From a virus: DNA of 64,000 nucleotides. Each line of letters starts with the position of its first letter. The first letter of the stretch is position 1. The notes under the pieces were generated by a model, which worked only from the letters and a program-made list of their open reading frames with translations, was not told where the DNA came from and did no database searches. This document shows, piece by piece, positions 10,101 to 18,346 of this stretch. Made by a program: the position numbers and the translations under genes. The DNA is taken from positions 1 through 64,000 of IMG/VR virus record IMGVR_UViG_3300036791_001436, one strand, 5' to 3'.

Positions 10101-13100
10101 GGGTTCCAGACTGGAGCAGGGTTCACCCTGCCCCTTACCGAGTCGATGCGTTTACTGCAGGCCACTGAAACGGCAGGGCAACTCCCGATGCCGGTAGCAG
10201 GGACGCTCGGAGGACTGACCGCATCGCAAGGTGCGGTGACCGGCAACTGGAGCGCCCAGCTCCGGAAGAATAGCGCGAATGCCAACCAGGTCATCAATGA
10301 TGGCAACCTGGTGAAGTGGTGCAACGACTATACCCAGACCTCAGTGTGGGGCAACGGCGATGTCACCATCACTACCGCTGCGTTGGTCAATCCTATCACT
10401 GGGAGGCCCGATGCTCAAAAGGTCGTGCCAGATACCGTCAACACCTATCACTTCCTCAGTCAGCAGATTGCGGGCATACCGCAAGGAGCGACCACTACAC
10501 TGTCGGTCTACGCTAAGAACGCCAACTACAACTTCGCCTTCGTCCAACTCACCGATGGTACCATCTACGTTGGTGCCAACTTCGATCTGACCACCGGCGC
10601 AGTCACATATACCCAGGGCAGCGTCGCAGGGGCTACGCTGGTGTCGACTTCGGCTGTGGCAGTAGGGTCGGGCTGGTGGCTGCTGTCGGTCACGGTGATG
10701 TTCGCTGCGAGCTCGCCTAATATACAGATCTACGCTTTCCCGACAGGCGGTATCCCCTCCTACGCAGGCGATGGAACATCGGGTATCTACCTCTTCGGTG
10801 TGAAGGTTACCTGGGCTCCCGTATTGAACTCTGGTTCGGACTATACGAACCCAGCATGGATCCAGCAGGACGTTACGGTCACGCCAGCGGCCACATCGAA
10901 CCCGCTCACGGGAGCGAACGACGCTCAGAAGATCACCCCAGATACGGTCAATACTGGGCACCAGGTCCATCAGCCGATCTCGTTCGCTAGCGGCGTGGCT
11001 AATACGCTCACCGTCTATTGCAAGAATGCCGGGTACAACTTTGCCTTCATCTCGTTCAGTGACTTCGTCGCCAACGCGGCCGGTATCGTTGTTGACCTGA
11101 GCTCGGGCGAAATATTGAACATCCAGCAGGTCGGTAGTATGACGCTCGGGCTGTATTCGGCTGTGATGATGGCCAACGGCTGGTGGAAGATCACACTGAC
11201 GGGAACCGCTACCACCTCGCCAGTCCACGTGACGATCCATCCGTCCGCCACAGGAGGCACTGCACCGTTCGCAGGTGATGGAGTCTCTGGCATCTACGCC
11301 TATGGCGCGCAACTTACCCAAGCTGCCGCTGTTGCCCCACCGTTGACCTCGCTAGCCAAAGACACCTGCGTAATAGGCGACTTGATGTCGCTGTCATGGG
11401 GTGTTGCGAACGGCACTGGCACAGTGCAGCGCTTGCAGATGTCCCTGCTGGGAAGTGCATTGCACTCTGCCATCTATGGGAGTGCATATCCCAATACCAA
11501 TCCAGCCTCGTTCCCCGGCAACAACCACTTCTACATGCCCCTTTGGGGCTACATGATGGGAGCTGTCCTTTCGCAGCTGCCCTACGTCAATAATATGATT
11601 GGCGCAGCGGGGACATTGCAGAACCTGTCGATCAACCTGCCGATCAACAACATGACCGGCGCCAGCGCCTTCACGATCTACCAGAACGGGGCGGTTGCTA
11701 ACCTAGGACCGACTATCGGTGTGGGGCTCACTGGGATCTTCACAGACACCCGCCAGCTGCAGGTCAACCAAGGCGATATGGTCTGCACGCACCTGTTCGC
11801 TAGCGGTGGATCCTTCCTGCCAACTGGTCTCACTGTAGGGTTCGTCAATCCCAATGCGCCCGCCAACGACCTCAACGTTCACGTCTACGCCGGGCTGGTG
11901 GCTGGCACTACTACGTACTACCAGATCTACGGCGACTCGTTCAGTCTCGGCGGAGTCACTGAGGTGGTGGCGCAGACCGCCCACGGCTTCGGCGTTACGA
12001 TGTCTGGGATGCGGGTTGGTATCGCTACCAACACCACCACCTCGATCTCGACGGCGGCAATACGCGTCAATGGAGTAACAGGGAACTCTAAGGTCACCAT
12101 TGGCGTCGGCCTAACCGGCTGGTTCGTTGACAGTGTGAACCAAGACTTCTGTGGGTATACGGACAAGGTTGCCTATCAGGTAGTGGCGGGCGCAGGTTCA
12201 GGATCTCCCATTGTAGTTTCCTTCATTGGCGCCGTAGAGACTGCCCCTGCCAACCCGCCCAGTAGTGTGCTGATGGGCGCAAGCGGCAGTATTGGCATCG
12301 CTGCGACTACCGGCAACTTCTCTGGACTAGCGGGTTCAGGCTTCGTTGGGAGTGGCGTTACAGAATCGTTCATTGCATACCCAATGCCTGTAGCAGGCGC
12401 GTTCAGTGGCCTCTCGGTGCCCCCGAACGCAGGACAGACTGGTACCTGGACAGCCCAGTTCCGCAAGAACAGTGCGAATGGTGCCCAGGTGGTGACCAAT
12501 GCAGCCCTGAGTTCCCTCAATGTGGACCCTGTAGCGGCAGGCGATAAGGTAGACCTAGCTTGGGGTGCAGGTACATCAGGTTTGATCTGGGCCATTCAGT
12601 CAGTCTTCTCAGCGGCGTCTGATCACTGGGCGATCTACGCCTGCGGCCACCAAGCGGCCGGCGGGAACGTAAACGCTGGAGCTACCATCTACCCCAGGCT
12701 CTGCGGATCGCCTGGAGGCCAAACGACCGAAGCAAATGTGCAGTCTCAGATAGGGGCTCCGGGCACACTCTCAGGGTTAGTAGTCATAATTTCGTTGAAC
12801 GCTGCGACCGCCTCTTCAACTGCAGGGCTTCGTAAGAACGCTGCGAACGGCACACAGACAGTCACGATTGGAGCCGGCCTAACTGGACTCTTCCAAGATG
12901 TGACCCATACCGATGCGGTGGTGGTAGGCGACCTGATCAATGGGATCACCACTGCAGGTGCTGGCGGTACCATCAGCCTTATGGTAATAGGCGTAGCCTT
13001 CAAGAATACGGTCAACTTCCTTAGCGATCTCTTCGTGTCCGGGGTATCGTATACCGCGGCTGGATATGCTCGTATCTACGGGCAGAGTCTCGGCACCTTC

Positions 13101-15449
13101 ACTGAGGCGCAGGCGCAGGTCTCACATGGCTTCGCGACTAGGATGTCACGCTACTGGATCAACGTCACTACAAATACCTGCACGGCTCCATCGAACAGCA
13201 CGGTGCGTATCAACGGTGTGCAGGGGAATCAGGCTGTCACTGTTGGTGCAGGCCTGCTAGGCATCTTCACCGACGTGATCAATACCGACGCTGTAGGGCC
13301 CAACGATCTTGTCTGCTATGGCACCTTCCCTGGTGTTGGTGGTTCATTCCAGCCACTTACTATGGGCATCACTGAGAACGGGAATGTTACATACACCCCC
13401 AACATAGTGGCAAATGCTACGGCCGCGGTGGTGAGGGGCGCGAACACCATCTTGCGCTCGCCGGTATTGGCCAATGTGCCCACAGTGCAGAACCTGCGCC
13501 CCTTCAGGATTGTTCAGCAGCCGTTGATACCTACGCTTGCTCAGGCAGTGTCTCTGTACTTCCACGGCAGGCAGGTCTTCCATAACCGCATCATCGACAC
13601 CCCTGGGATCGGCATCATATACAAGAATGCCCTGAGGCCGATCAAGCCATTCGTTGCAGTGCAGTCGCCCTTGTCAAGGGGCACTGTGCGCATCCTCCTG
13701 ACTCTCAGCGGTGCAGTGAGCGAGTACTCTTCTACGGTGATTCGCGCCGCTGCCAATTACAGGGCGAATACCTTCCCGATAATGACTCAGAGGCTCGCCG
13801 CGACTATCATTCGGCACAATAACGAGCAGGTAGTTGCCCTGCTCAGGGAGAGCCTTGGACGTACCTTCCCGACGGTGATAGCCAATGTAGTGGCGCCGTA
13901 TGCGAATACGTTCGGTCGCGCGATGAAGACCGTGTCTACGGTAGTCGCCCTCTTCAACCGAGGGAGCCCACGGCTGTATCTGGTTGAGAGCACTCACGTA
14001 GTGGATCTGATCAACAAGGCAGCCGCTCGCCCAAGGATTATCAACGCTCAGACTATCCAGTGGGTTGCCTTTGCGCCTGCACGTGCATACCTGGCGCTGG
14101 TGGCGATAGTGTCGTTGCGCCCGAACAGAGTAGGTCGCGCTGCGCCTGCTGTCGTGAACACGCTCAATATCCACACCAAGGAGGCAGTCCGACTGATCCT
14201 CACCCAGGTGACGCAGATTGTATCATTGCGGAACGATGCGCTGCACCAAGCGGAGTATGTTGACGCCGCTACTACGCAACGGTTGCGCAACCGAGTTGCT
14301 CGTGCCGCTCCTGTAGTCGCGACGGTAGTGTCGTCGATCGTGGACTCGATAGTTCAGCTTGCAACAACTACTATCGCAACGGCAGTGAGCCTGTTGAGGA
14401 GGCGGGTACCTAACTTCCCGTTGGCTGAATCTGAACACGTAATGTCCTTCGACACGTACACGGTGAAGCGCCACGAGGCCACCAATGTGGTTACAGTGCA
14501 GTCGATCAGCTTCACCTTCGGTCGAGGGATGCTGGCAGTTACAGCAGTAGTGTCTCTGTTGGTGAAGGCGGTGCGGAACGCCGTGAAGCCGCTCGCCAAC
14601 GTCGTAGTCTTGTTCCAACACACAATCCCCACCTATCTCCTCGCGGCGAGCGAACATGTCGTGAGCATCGAGCATGATACGGTGAAAAGGCGTGAAGCTA
14701 CCAGCGTAGAGACCGAGCAGCTGTTCTCCCAACTGAAGGGACACACCTCCATTGGCGTGACACAGGGTGTGCCATCCTCCAGCAACAATGTAGGGAAGCC
14801 TTTGGCGGCAGTGGTAGTTTTCACTACTGAGTCGTTCCGTAAGGGTGCTACACATATCGTGCTCGCGGTGGCCAACACTATGGAACGAGTGGCATTCTCC
14901 ATTGCGCACCTTGAAGATCCTAACGCTGCCGTAGTCGCCATCGAGCGTGTAGCAGTGGTAGAGCGCCCCATCGATGTGGTGGCTACCGTCGTCTCCGCTG
15001 ATGTGAAGGCAATAGCCAAGCCTCTGGAAGCAATTGAGGTCCCGGTATCGCTGTTCACCAGGGTGACTCAGGTCCTGAGCTTCATCGCCGTCGCACCTGT
15101 AGTGACACTGCTAGGACGTGTAATCAACATCCGCAGAGTCATTATGGCTCCCGTCATAGCGTGGGTGCAGCTGGTTCGTCCCATGAGCGCTGTGGCTTTG
15201 GCAACCGTGTCGTCGCTGCTCGTGAGAGCTGTGACTCAACCTCGTACGGCTGTAATCACGGTCTCCTCAAAGCTGTTCATCCCGCTGTTGCGCTTCTTCC
15301 TAGCCGCTGCCAATGTTGTCGCCCATGGCGCCAACAATGCAGGCAAAGTGGCGCACGTCAACGCTATCGTCGTGCCAATGACCAAATACGTTGGTGGAAG
15401 GGTTAGAAGGCTCTTCCAATTCATGCGAGGGATATCACCTAGGAGCTAG
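7161..15449 (+). CDS. Giant repeat-containing tail fibre / surface protein (2762 aa)
   Basis: Residues 1 to about 2073 hold four large repeats, starting near 1, 397, 967 and 1702. Each opens with an LRKN-AN-QVV type segment and is followed by two shorter repeats with a GAGLTG-F-DT core, eight in all. Three jellyroll-like modules ending in GDGTSG-Y-WGGR or YGAQL are inserted at about 481-650, 1053-1223 and 1223-1387; they resemble the carbohydrate-binding-like modules common in phage fibres. Residues 2074-2762 change to a Val/Arg/Ala-rich, basic region with degenerate repeats (HVV or HVM segments near 2274, 2421 and 2494). It starts at GTG after AAAGGGG. It is probably an exposed fibre or decoration that meets sugars. 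It lies between packaging and head genes, not in the tail block, which is unusual. Confidence 0.75.
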   Translation: MGYSLVGTGGYGSGVTLTGSNFSAVTGGSITFSQQASEALVNTPLPLPGTLSGLRADQGPFTAPFVGTLRKNGANANQVVTDAVPLAGQAATSFLRGDTVDMSWGTATGTISRLQMVWVGQGAAHSALYGSGASSGSGNPFGPANNHFYQCLFGQQGGQTVSAGPAYAQVGAPGTLQGFAVCVASNINTSPVTVSVYQNGAVATQGVTVGAGITGAFQDTTNTTPVQYGDLICSHLYSSDGMNLASIVVGFVSNAGPQHDIFGNCNGAIGANAVTYAPIYGFYALYQNTIESAQQVVHGFRVNLTGLKAYAYNLNNATGPSTIRTRINGANGTLLVTVGAGLTGWFVDTAHTDFLGPTDKLCYQVTAGPGPAGNVLLTNVVGVTEIAPFPSQVSPTRGYSLFGNTGGAAAVGANTFSMLGGGNAAYKQAVEANAQVAMPVAGVLSNLSIQGPTSGTFTGRLRKNLANANQQVNDGNLFVPPVNDYTLSPWSQFNVTVTPAATTNPITGATDAQLVVPTTANNGHVVNQTISVNVAGNYTLSWYLKASGYTYNRILVQQSGFFAYATFNLSGAGSMFASGISASGGVTFVSGSIVSLGSGWYLCTLNVGNILTTSSIIVEAGPCDNTGNATFAGDGTSGAYEWGGRFVLTSSVPSTLTSNAFDNVALGDTIDLAWDANTSGQIQRTRLTLVGNPYHGAVWGSTPYNNATTAIPINNSAYHQFVGFNQAYPGLAQYLQRCQLKIGVAGLMQGLGLNAPVNAAASSVTLSLNLNGATAALGPTIGAGLTGAFIDTTRQVAVVPGDLVCGNTLAIPASFSVSSVWVGFVNPSAPSNDIWFGVTAGLVQTAGVYFPLVGGGQYGGITPESVAQTAHGFAVTMSGLRVYVDTSTSTAPASINTRKNGVNGNQIVTIGAGLTGWFQDTANTDSYAPTDLACYRSVVGSAGLSGVYYIGVTETAPLAPAPAIPARGWSLVGMTNYGVQGFQTGAGFTLPLTESMRLLQATETAGQLPMPVAGTLGGLTASQGAVTGNWSAQLRKNSANANQVINDGNLVKWCNDYTQTSVWGNGDVTITTAALVNPITGRPDAQKVVPDTVNTYHFLSQQIAGIPQGATTTLSVYAKNANYNFAFVQLTDGTIYVGANFDLTTGAVTYTQGSVAGATLVSTSAVAVGSGWWLLSVTVMFAASSPNIQIYAFPTGGIPSYAGDGTSGIYLFGVKVTWAPVLNSGSDYTNPAWIQQDVTVTPAATSNPLTGANDAQKITPDTVNTGHQVHQPISFASGVANTLTVYCKNAGYNFAFISFSDFVANAAGIVVDLSSGEILNIQQVGSMTLGLYSAVMMANGWWKITLTGTATTSPVHVTIHPSATGGTAPFAGDGVSGIYAYGAQLTQAAAVAPPLTSLAKDTCVIGDLMSLSWGVANGTGTVQRLQMSLLGSALHSAIYGSAYPNTNPASFPGNNHFYMPLWGYMMGAVLSQLPYVNNMIGAAGTLQNLSINLPINNMTGASAFTIYQNGAVANLGPTIGVGLTGIFTDTRQLQVNQGDMVCTHLFASGGSFLPTGLTVGFVNPNAPANDLNVHVYAGLVAGTTTYYQIYGDSFSLGGVTEVVAQTAHGFGVTMSGMRVGIATNTTTSISTAAIRVNGVTGNSKVTIGVGLTGWFVDSVNQDFCGYTDKVAYQVVAGAGSGSPIVVSFIGAVETAPANPPSSVLMGASGSIGIAATTGNFSGLAGSGFVGSGVTESFIAYPMPVAGAFSGLSVPPNAGQTGTWTAQFRKNSANGAQVVTNAALSSLNVDPVAAGDKVDLAWGAGTSGLIWAIQSVFSAASDHWAIYACGHQAAGGNVNAGATIYPRLCGSPGGQTTEANVQSQIGAPGTLSGLVVIISLNAATASSTAGLRKNAANGTQTVTIGAGLTGLFQDVTHTDAVVVGDLINGITTAGAGGTISLMVIGVAFKNTVNFLSDLFVSGVSYTAAGYARIYGQSLGTFTEAQAQVSHGFATRMSRYWINVTTNTCTAPSNSTVRINGVQGNQAVTVGAGLLGIFTDVINTDAVGPNDLVCYGTFPGVGGSFQPLTMGITENGNVTYTPNIVANATAAVVRGANTILRSPVLANVPTVQNLRPFRIVQQPLIPTLAQAVSLYFHGRQVFHNRIIDTPGIGIIYKNALRPIKPFVAVQSPLSRGTVRILLTLSGAVSEYSSTVIRAAANYRANTFPIMTQRLAATIIRHNNEQVVALLRESLGRTFPTVIANVVAPYANTFGRAMKTVSTVVALFNRGSPRLYLVESTHVVDLINKAAARPRIINAQTIQWVAFAPARAYLALVAIVSLRPNRVGRAAPAVVNTLNIHTKEAVRLILTQVTQIVSLRNDALHQAEYVDAATTQRLRNRVARAAPVVATVVSSIVDSIVQLATTTIATAVSLLRRRVPNFPLAESEHVMSFDTYTVKRHEATNVVTVQSISFTFGRGMLAVTAVVSLLVKAVRNAVKPLANVVVLFQHTIPTYLLAASEHVVSIEHDTVKRREATSVETEQLFSQLKGHTSIGVTQGVPSSSNNVGKPLAAVVVFTTESFRKGATHIVLAVANTMERVAFSIAHLEDPNAAVVAIERVAVVERPIDVVATVVSADVKAIAKPLEAIEVPVSLFTRVTQVLSFIAVAPVVTLLGRVINIRRVIMAPVIAWVQLVRPMSAVALATVSSLLVRAVTQPRTAVITVSSKLFIPLLRFFLAAANVVAHGANNAGKVAHVNAIVVPMTKYVGGRVRRLFQFMRGISPRS

Positions 15450-15451
15450 TC

Positions 15452-15616
15452 ATGGTTGACATCATCTTTGCCGTCCTCGTCGTGGTCGGCTTCATCTTCT
15501 GGTTCTTCGCCACCTTCCCGAACGCGCCCAATTGGTCGGAGCGTGTTGCCAGGGGCTTCTTCCTGGCTGCCTCGGTCGTCTTCGCCTACATGCTGCTCAC
15601 TACTCACACTCCGTAG
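15452..15616 (+). CDS. 54-aa protein with two membrane helices
   Basis: The product has two hydrophobic segments, residues 3-21 and about 35-50, joined by a short polar loop with two Arg and one Glu. AGGAG stands six bases before the ATG, and the gene begins two bases after the giant fibre stop. Two short helices suit a holin or other inner-membrane protein, but no lysis gene is next to it, so holin is only one possibility. Confidence 0.65.
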   Translation: MVDIIFAVLVVVGFIFWFFATFPNAPNWSERVARGFFLAASVVFAYMLLTTHTP

Positions 15617-15621
15617 GGGAC

Positions 15622-15682
15622 CCAAAAACTTTGGTGGACCAACGTTTCTGGTATTGATTGTGCCACCAACGTGCTATATAAT
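15622..15682 (+). promoter_or_regulatory. Promoter P2 with upstream dyad
   Basis: TTGATT at 15654-15659, 17-bp spacer, TATAAT at 15677-15682 in the conserved GCTATATAAT. CCAAAAACTTTGG, a near-perfect dyad at 15622-15634, is centred 61 bases before the predicted start. It would drive the head and tail genes from 15709 on. Confidence 0.8.
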
Positions 15683-15708
15683 GATTAGATGATCCGCCGA
15701 GGAAGCTG

Positions 15709-17760
15709 ATGCAAACTCAACTCCGGGAGATCGCGGTCCAGATCGGTGGCCAGGGCTCTGGCATGGAGCTCCGCACCGAAAGCTTCGACGGCACTGAATA
15801 TCTGGTCGCTCCCCTGGTGATGCTGGTCGAAGGGGTCATCCAAGGCGCGAATAGCTCGCAGCCGGAGTTCTGCCCTGCTCTGGAGCTGGACAAGGCTCCA
15901 CAGGGCTGGAATGGTCGCCCTCTGGTGATGAACCACCCGCAGTTGAACGGGGAGTTTGTTAGTGCCAACATCCCCGAGGTGTTGGAAGAGTGGGCGTTCG
16001 GCCACATCTTCAACGCGTCCGTCTCCGCAGGGAAACTCAAGGGCGAGGCGTGGATCGATACTGGGCGCGCCTCCGAGCGGGGCGGTGACTTCCAGAATGC
16101 CGTCGATCGGATCAACTCCGGTGAGCTCGTCGAGGTATCGACTGGGCTCTTCACCCAGGTGATTCCCAGTAAGGGGAGGTACAACAACTCCCGCTATTCA
16201 GGTGTTTGGTCTGGTATCGTGCCCGACCACCTTGCCATCCTGTCCAAGGGTGTCACAGGTGCGTGCTCGATAGAGGACGGTTGTGGCATACCTCGCCTCA
16301 ACCAGATCGCAGCGTGGCATCAGAAAGCCCCTGGACCAGTTAACACCTCCGCCCTTCGAGTTCATGCTCAGCCCGTCGATCAAGCCGCCGCGATCAAGGA
16401 CAATTGCTCCTGCGAGGGCAATGGTGCCCAGCCTATCGCCGTTGGCACGACAGGCATCGCAGCCACTGCGGCAGCGGTTGCTGCTGCGGTTGCACGTGTC
16501 CTTTCTCCAGGCGTCATTGGTGGGCCGGCGTGGGATCCAGCACCGATCAACGGTGGCAAGGTTGGGGGCGGAGACGGTCCCACCCGCACCACTGAAATGG
16601 CCGGTGCTGGAATCTCCCCAACATCGGTACCACCCCCGGGCACTGGGACTGGTGCGACGATACCGACCTCCGTAGATGACGATGCGGATGCGAGCGAAGA
16701 CTATGAGATGGTCTACGGCGATGACGCCGAGGCGACCGCTCTACGCCCTCCTCGTCCCGCCGACACCTCCTTCACGTCGATGTCCAAGCGTGCGCTCGTC
16801 GCCTACGGCAAGCGTATGCGCGATCAGTTGGAGGCGGCCAAAGGCACGCCGACCCAGCTCAGGGGCAACGCCCTCGACTCCACCATCGTCTTCTCGGACG
16901 TCGCGCAGATCCTTGCTGCGGCGATCGACGACAACTACGACACGATTACCGGCTACATGTACGTTGCGGCTGTGACTACAGATGTGGTCGTGGTCTGCGC
17001 GTATGATGACAATTGGAACCCGGTCTGCTACCAGATCGGCTATTCCATGGACTCCAACGGCAACGTGACGTTCACCGGCGAGCCCGAGCCAGTCATCATG
17101 CTGACGAGGATCGTCGCCCAACCTGACTCGGGTGTCACTGCGAACCAAGGAAGTACTACCATGACCGACAAGAACACCCCCGCCGCGCCGGCTGTGGCTT
17201 CTGCTCCTGCCGCGACTCCGACTGCAGTCCCCGCCACACCGCCGGAGCCCACGGTTGCAGTGGCGCCCACAGTGCTGTCGGTCGACGAGTACATTGCTGC
17301 CGCGCCTCCGGGCATTCGGGAGATGATGTCCTCCTCGATGCGTCTCTTCCAACAGCGGAAGGATACCCTGATCGCCGCGATCAAGGCCAACGGCCGCAAC
17401 AAGTTCTCCGACGAACGCCTCGCTGCGTTCTCCGTCGAGGACTTGGAGGTGCTCGCCGACCTCGCCTTCGATCCGCCGCCGATCAATCCGCGGCCCCTCA
17501 CCGAGGGTCGTGGAGGGAACGGCAATCCTCCGAATCCGTCCGCCGCTCCCGCAGCCAACGCTGCCCCGCCCAACTACTCAGGGCGAGCGGCACCCACCGC
17601 CGATGGCCCAGTGGTGATGGAAGATCAGGGAGGGGCGCCGCCTCCGCCCAAGGTCTTCGAAGGACGTCCTGCCTCCCGCTTCCAAAAGGGAGCAGGACTG
17701 AGCGCAGGCGCTGGTCGCCGTCCGATCAATCCGGACGATGCCACCGCCTCAATGAACTGA
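15709..17760 (+). CDS. DUF2213 head maturation protease / scaffold
   Basis: Residues 10-200 match the DUF2213 pattern: DGTEYLVAPLVMLVEGV, WNGRPLVMNHP, GEAWIDTGRA, LVEVSTGLF, PDHLAIL and GACSIEDGCG in order. That family stands where head protease-scaffold proteins lie in many phages. The middle (200-480) is low-complexity with a second folded stretch near 360-480. The last 200 residues are Pro/Ala-rich with a helical core (VDEYIAAAPPGIREMM), like a scaffold. It is the first gene after promoter P2. Proteolytic activity is inferred from the family and not from a visible catalytic triad. An in-frame internal start at 17161 may give the scaffold part separately. Confidence 0.8.
   Translation: MQTQLREIAVQIGGQGSGMELRTESFDGTEYLVAPLVMLVEGVIQGANSSQPEFCPALELDKAPQGWNGRPLVMNHPQLNGEFVSANIPEVLEEWAFGHIFNASVSAGKLKGEAWIDTGRASERGGDFQNAVDRINSGELVEVSTGLFTQVIPSKGRYNNSRYSGVWSGIVPDHLAILSKGVTGACSIEDGCGIPRLNQIAAWHQKAPGPVNTSALRVHAQPVDQAAAIKDNCSCEGNGAQPIAVGTTGIAATAAAVAAAVARVLSPGVIGGPAWDPAPINGGKVGGGDGPTRTTEMAGAGISPTSVPPPGTGTGATIPTSVDDDADASEDYEMVYGDDAEATALRPPRPADTSFTSMSKRALVAYGKRMRDQLEAAKGTPTQLRGNALDSTIVFSDVAQILAAAIDDNYDTITGYMYVAAVTTDVVVVCAYDDNWNPVCYQIGYSMDSNGNVTFTGEPEPVIMLTRIVAQPDSGVTANQGSTTMTDKNTPAAPAVASAPAATPTAVPATPPEPTVAVAPTVLSVDEYIAAAPPGIREMMSSSMRLFQQRKDTLIAAIKANGRNKFSDERLAAFSVEDLEVLADLAFDPPPINPRPLTEGRGGNGNPPNPSAAPAANAAPPNYSGRAAPTADGPVVMEDQGGAPPPPKVFEGRPASRFQKGAGLSAGAGRRPINPDDATASMN
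17161..17760 (+). CDS. Possible nested scaffold protein (internal start)
   Basis: ATG 17161 is in frame with the DUF2213 gene and is preceded by AAGGAAG about eight bases upstream. Translation from it would give a 199-aa Pro/Ala-rich protein made only of the scaffold-like C-terminal part. Lambda C/Nu3 and many other phages encode the scaffold this way. This is a prediction from start-site context; protein N-terminal data would be needed to show it. Confidence 0.45.
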   Translation: MTDKNTPAAPAVASAPAATPTAVPATPPEPTVAVAPTVLSVDEYIAAAPPGIREMMSSSMRLFQQRKDTLIAAIKANGRNKFSDERLAAFSVEDLEVLADLAFDPPPINPRPLTEGRGGNGNPPNPSAAPAANAAPPNYSGRAAPTADGPVVMEDQGGAPPPPKVFEGRPASRFQKGAGLSAGAGRRPINPDDATASMN

Positions 17761-17823
17761 TCCCGCGTGCGGGATTGCCCCTAGCGTAGTCCTTAGGTTT
17801 AGGGCTGCGAAGGAGATACAGAC

Positions 17824-18297
17824 ATGCTACGCACCGTTCCTATTGGCCTTCGCTCTGCCCAGATCAAGGAAGCGAACGTCCTGGACGCCGGCGGCATTTT
17901 GCCAGGCCACCTGATCGCATACGATGCCTTGGGCAACGTCACTCGCACAACTGTCGCAGGTACCGTGGCGACACGGGTCGCGATCGAGAACAACATCTTC
18001 GGCGGTGGCGGCGGCTGGACCTCTTCGCAGGTTCACGCGCCTCAGCAGGTGATCCCCGCCAATCCCTACTTGTCAGGGGACCAGTGCATCTTCGCCATGC
18101 TCGACATCGGCGCCGAGTTCCTCGCCCTGGTGGCGACGGGAGCTCCTGCGATCGCCGTGAACGATCCGCTCGAGTCCGCCGGCGATGGCACCGTCCGCAA
18201 GCAGCTGGTTGCAGGCCCCTATTCGCTCAGGGCGATGCAGGCTCTCACCAACACCTCAGGGGTTCCGCAGCAGCTGCGCGTCGAGGTGATCATCTAG
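17824..18297 (+). CDS. Probable capsid decoration protein
   Basis: A 157-aa protein between the scaffold gene and the major capsid gene, the usual place for the protein that coats and stabilises the capsid. The segment APAIAVNDPLESAGDGTVRK near residue 109 and a general beta pattern resemble phage decoration proteins. AAGGAGA lies upstream of the ATG. No catalytic motifs. The name is based on position and general resemblance. Confidence 0.65.
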   Translation: MLRTVPIGLRSAQIKEANVLDAGGILPGHLIAYDALGNVTRTTVAGTVATRVAIENNIFGGGGGWTSSQVHAPQQVIPANPYLSGDQCIFAMLDIGAEFLALVATGAPAIAVNDPLESAGDGTVRKQLVAGPYSLRAMQALTNTSGVPQQLRVEVII

Positions 18298-18346
18298 GCC
18301 GCGCCGTCGTCACTTACTCGCACGCGGCACAACGAGGAGGCACTAC

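Noticed and set aside
10341-11321. 326-codon - strand frame inside the giant fibre gene
   Set aside because: Antisense to repeats with strong coding signal on the + strand; no ribosome binding site or recognisable domain.
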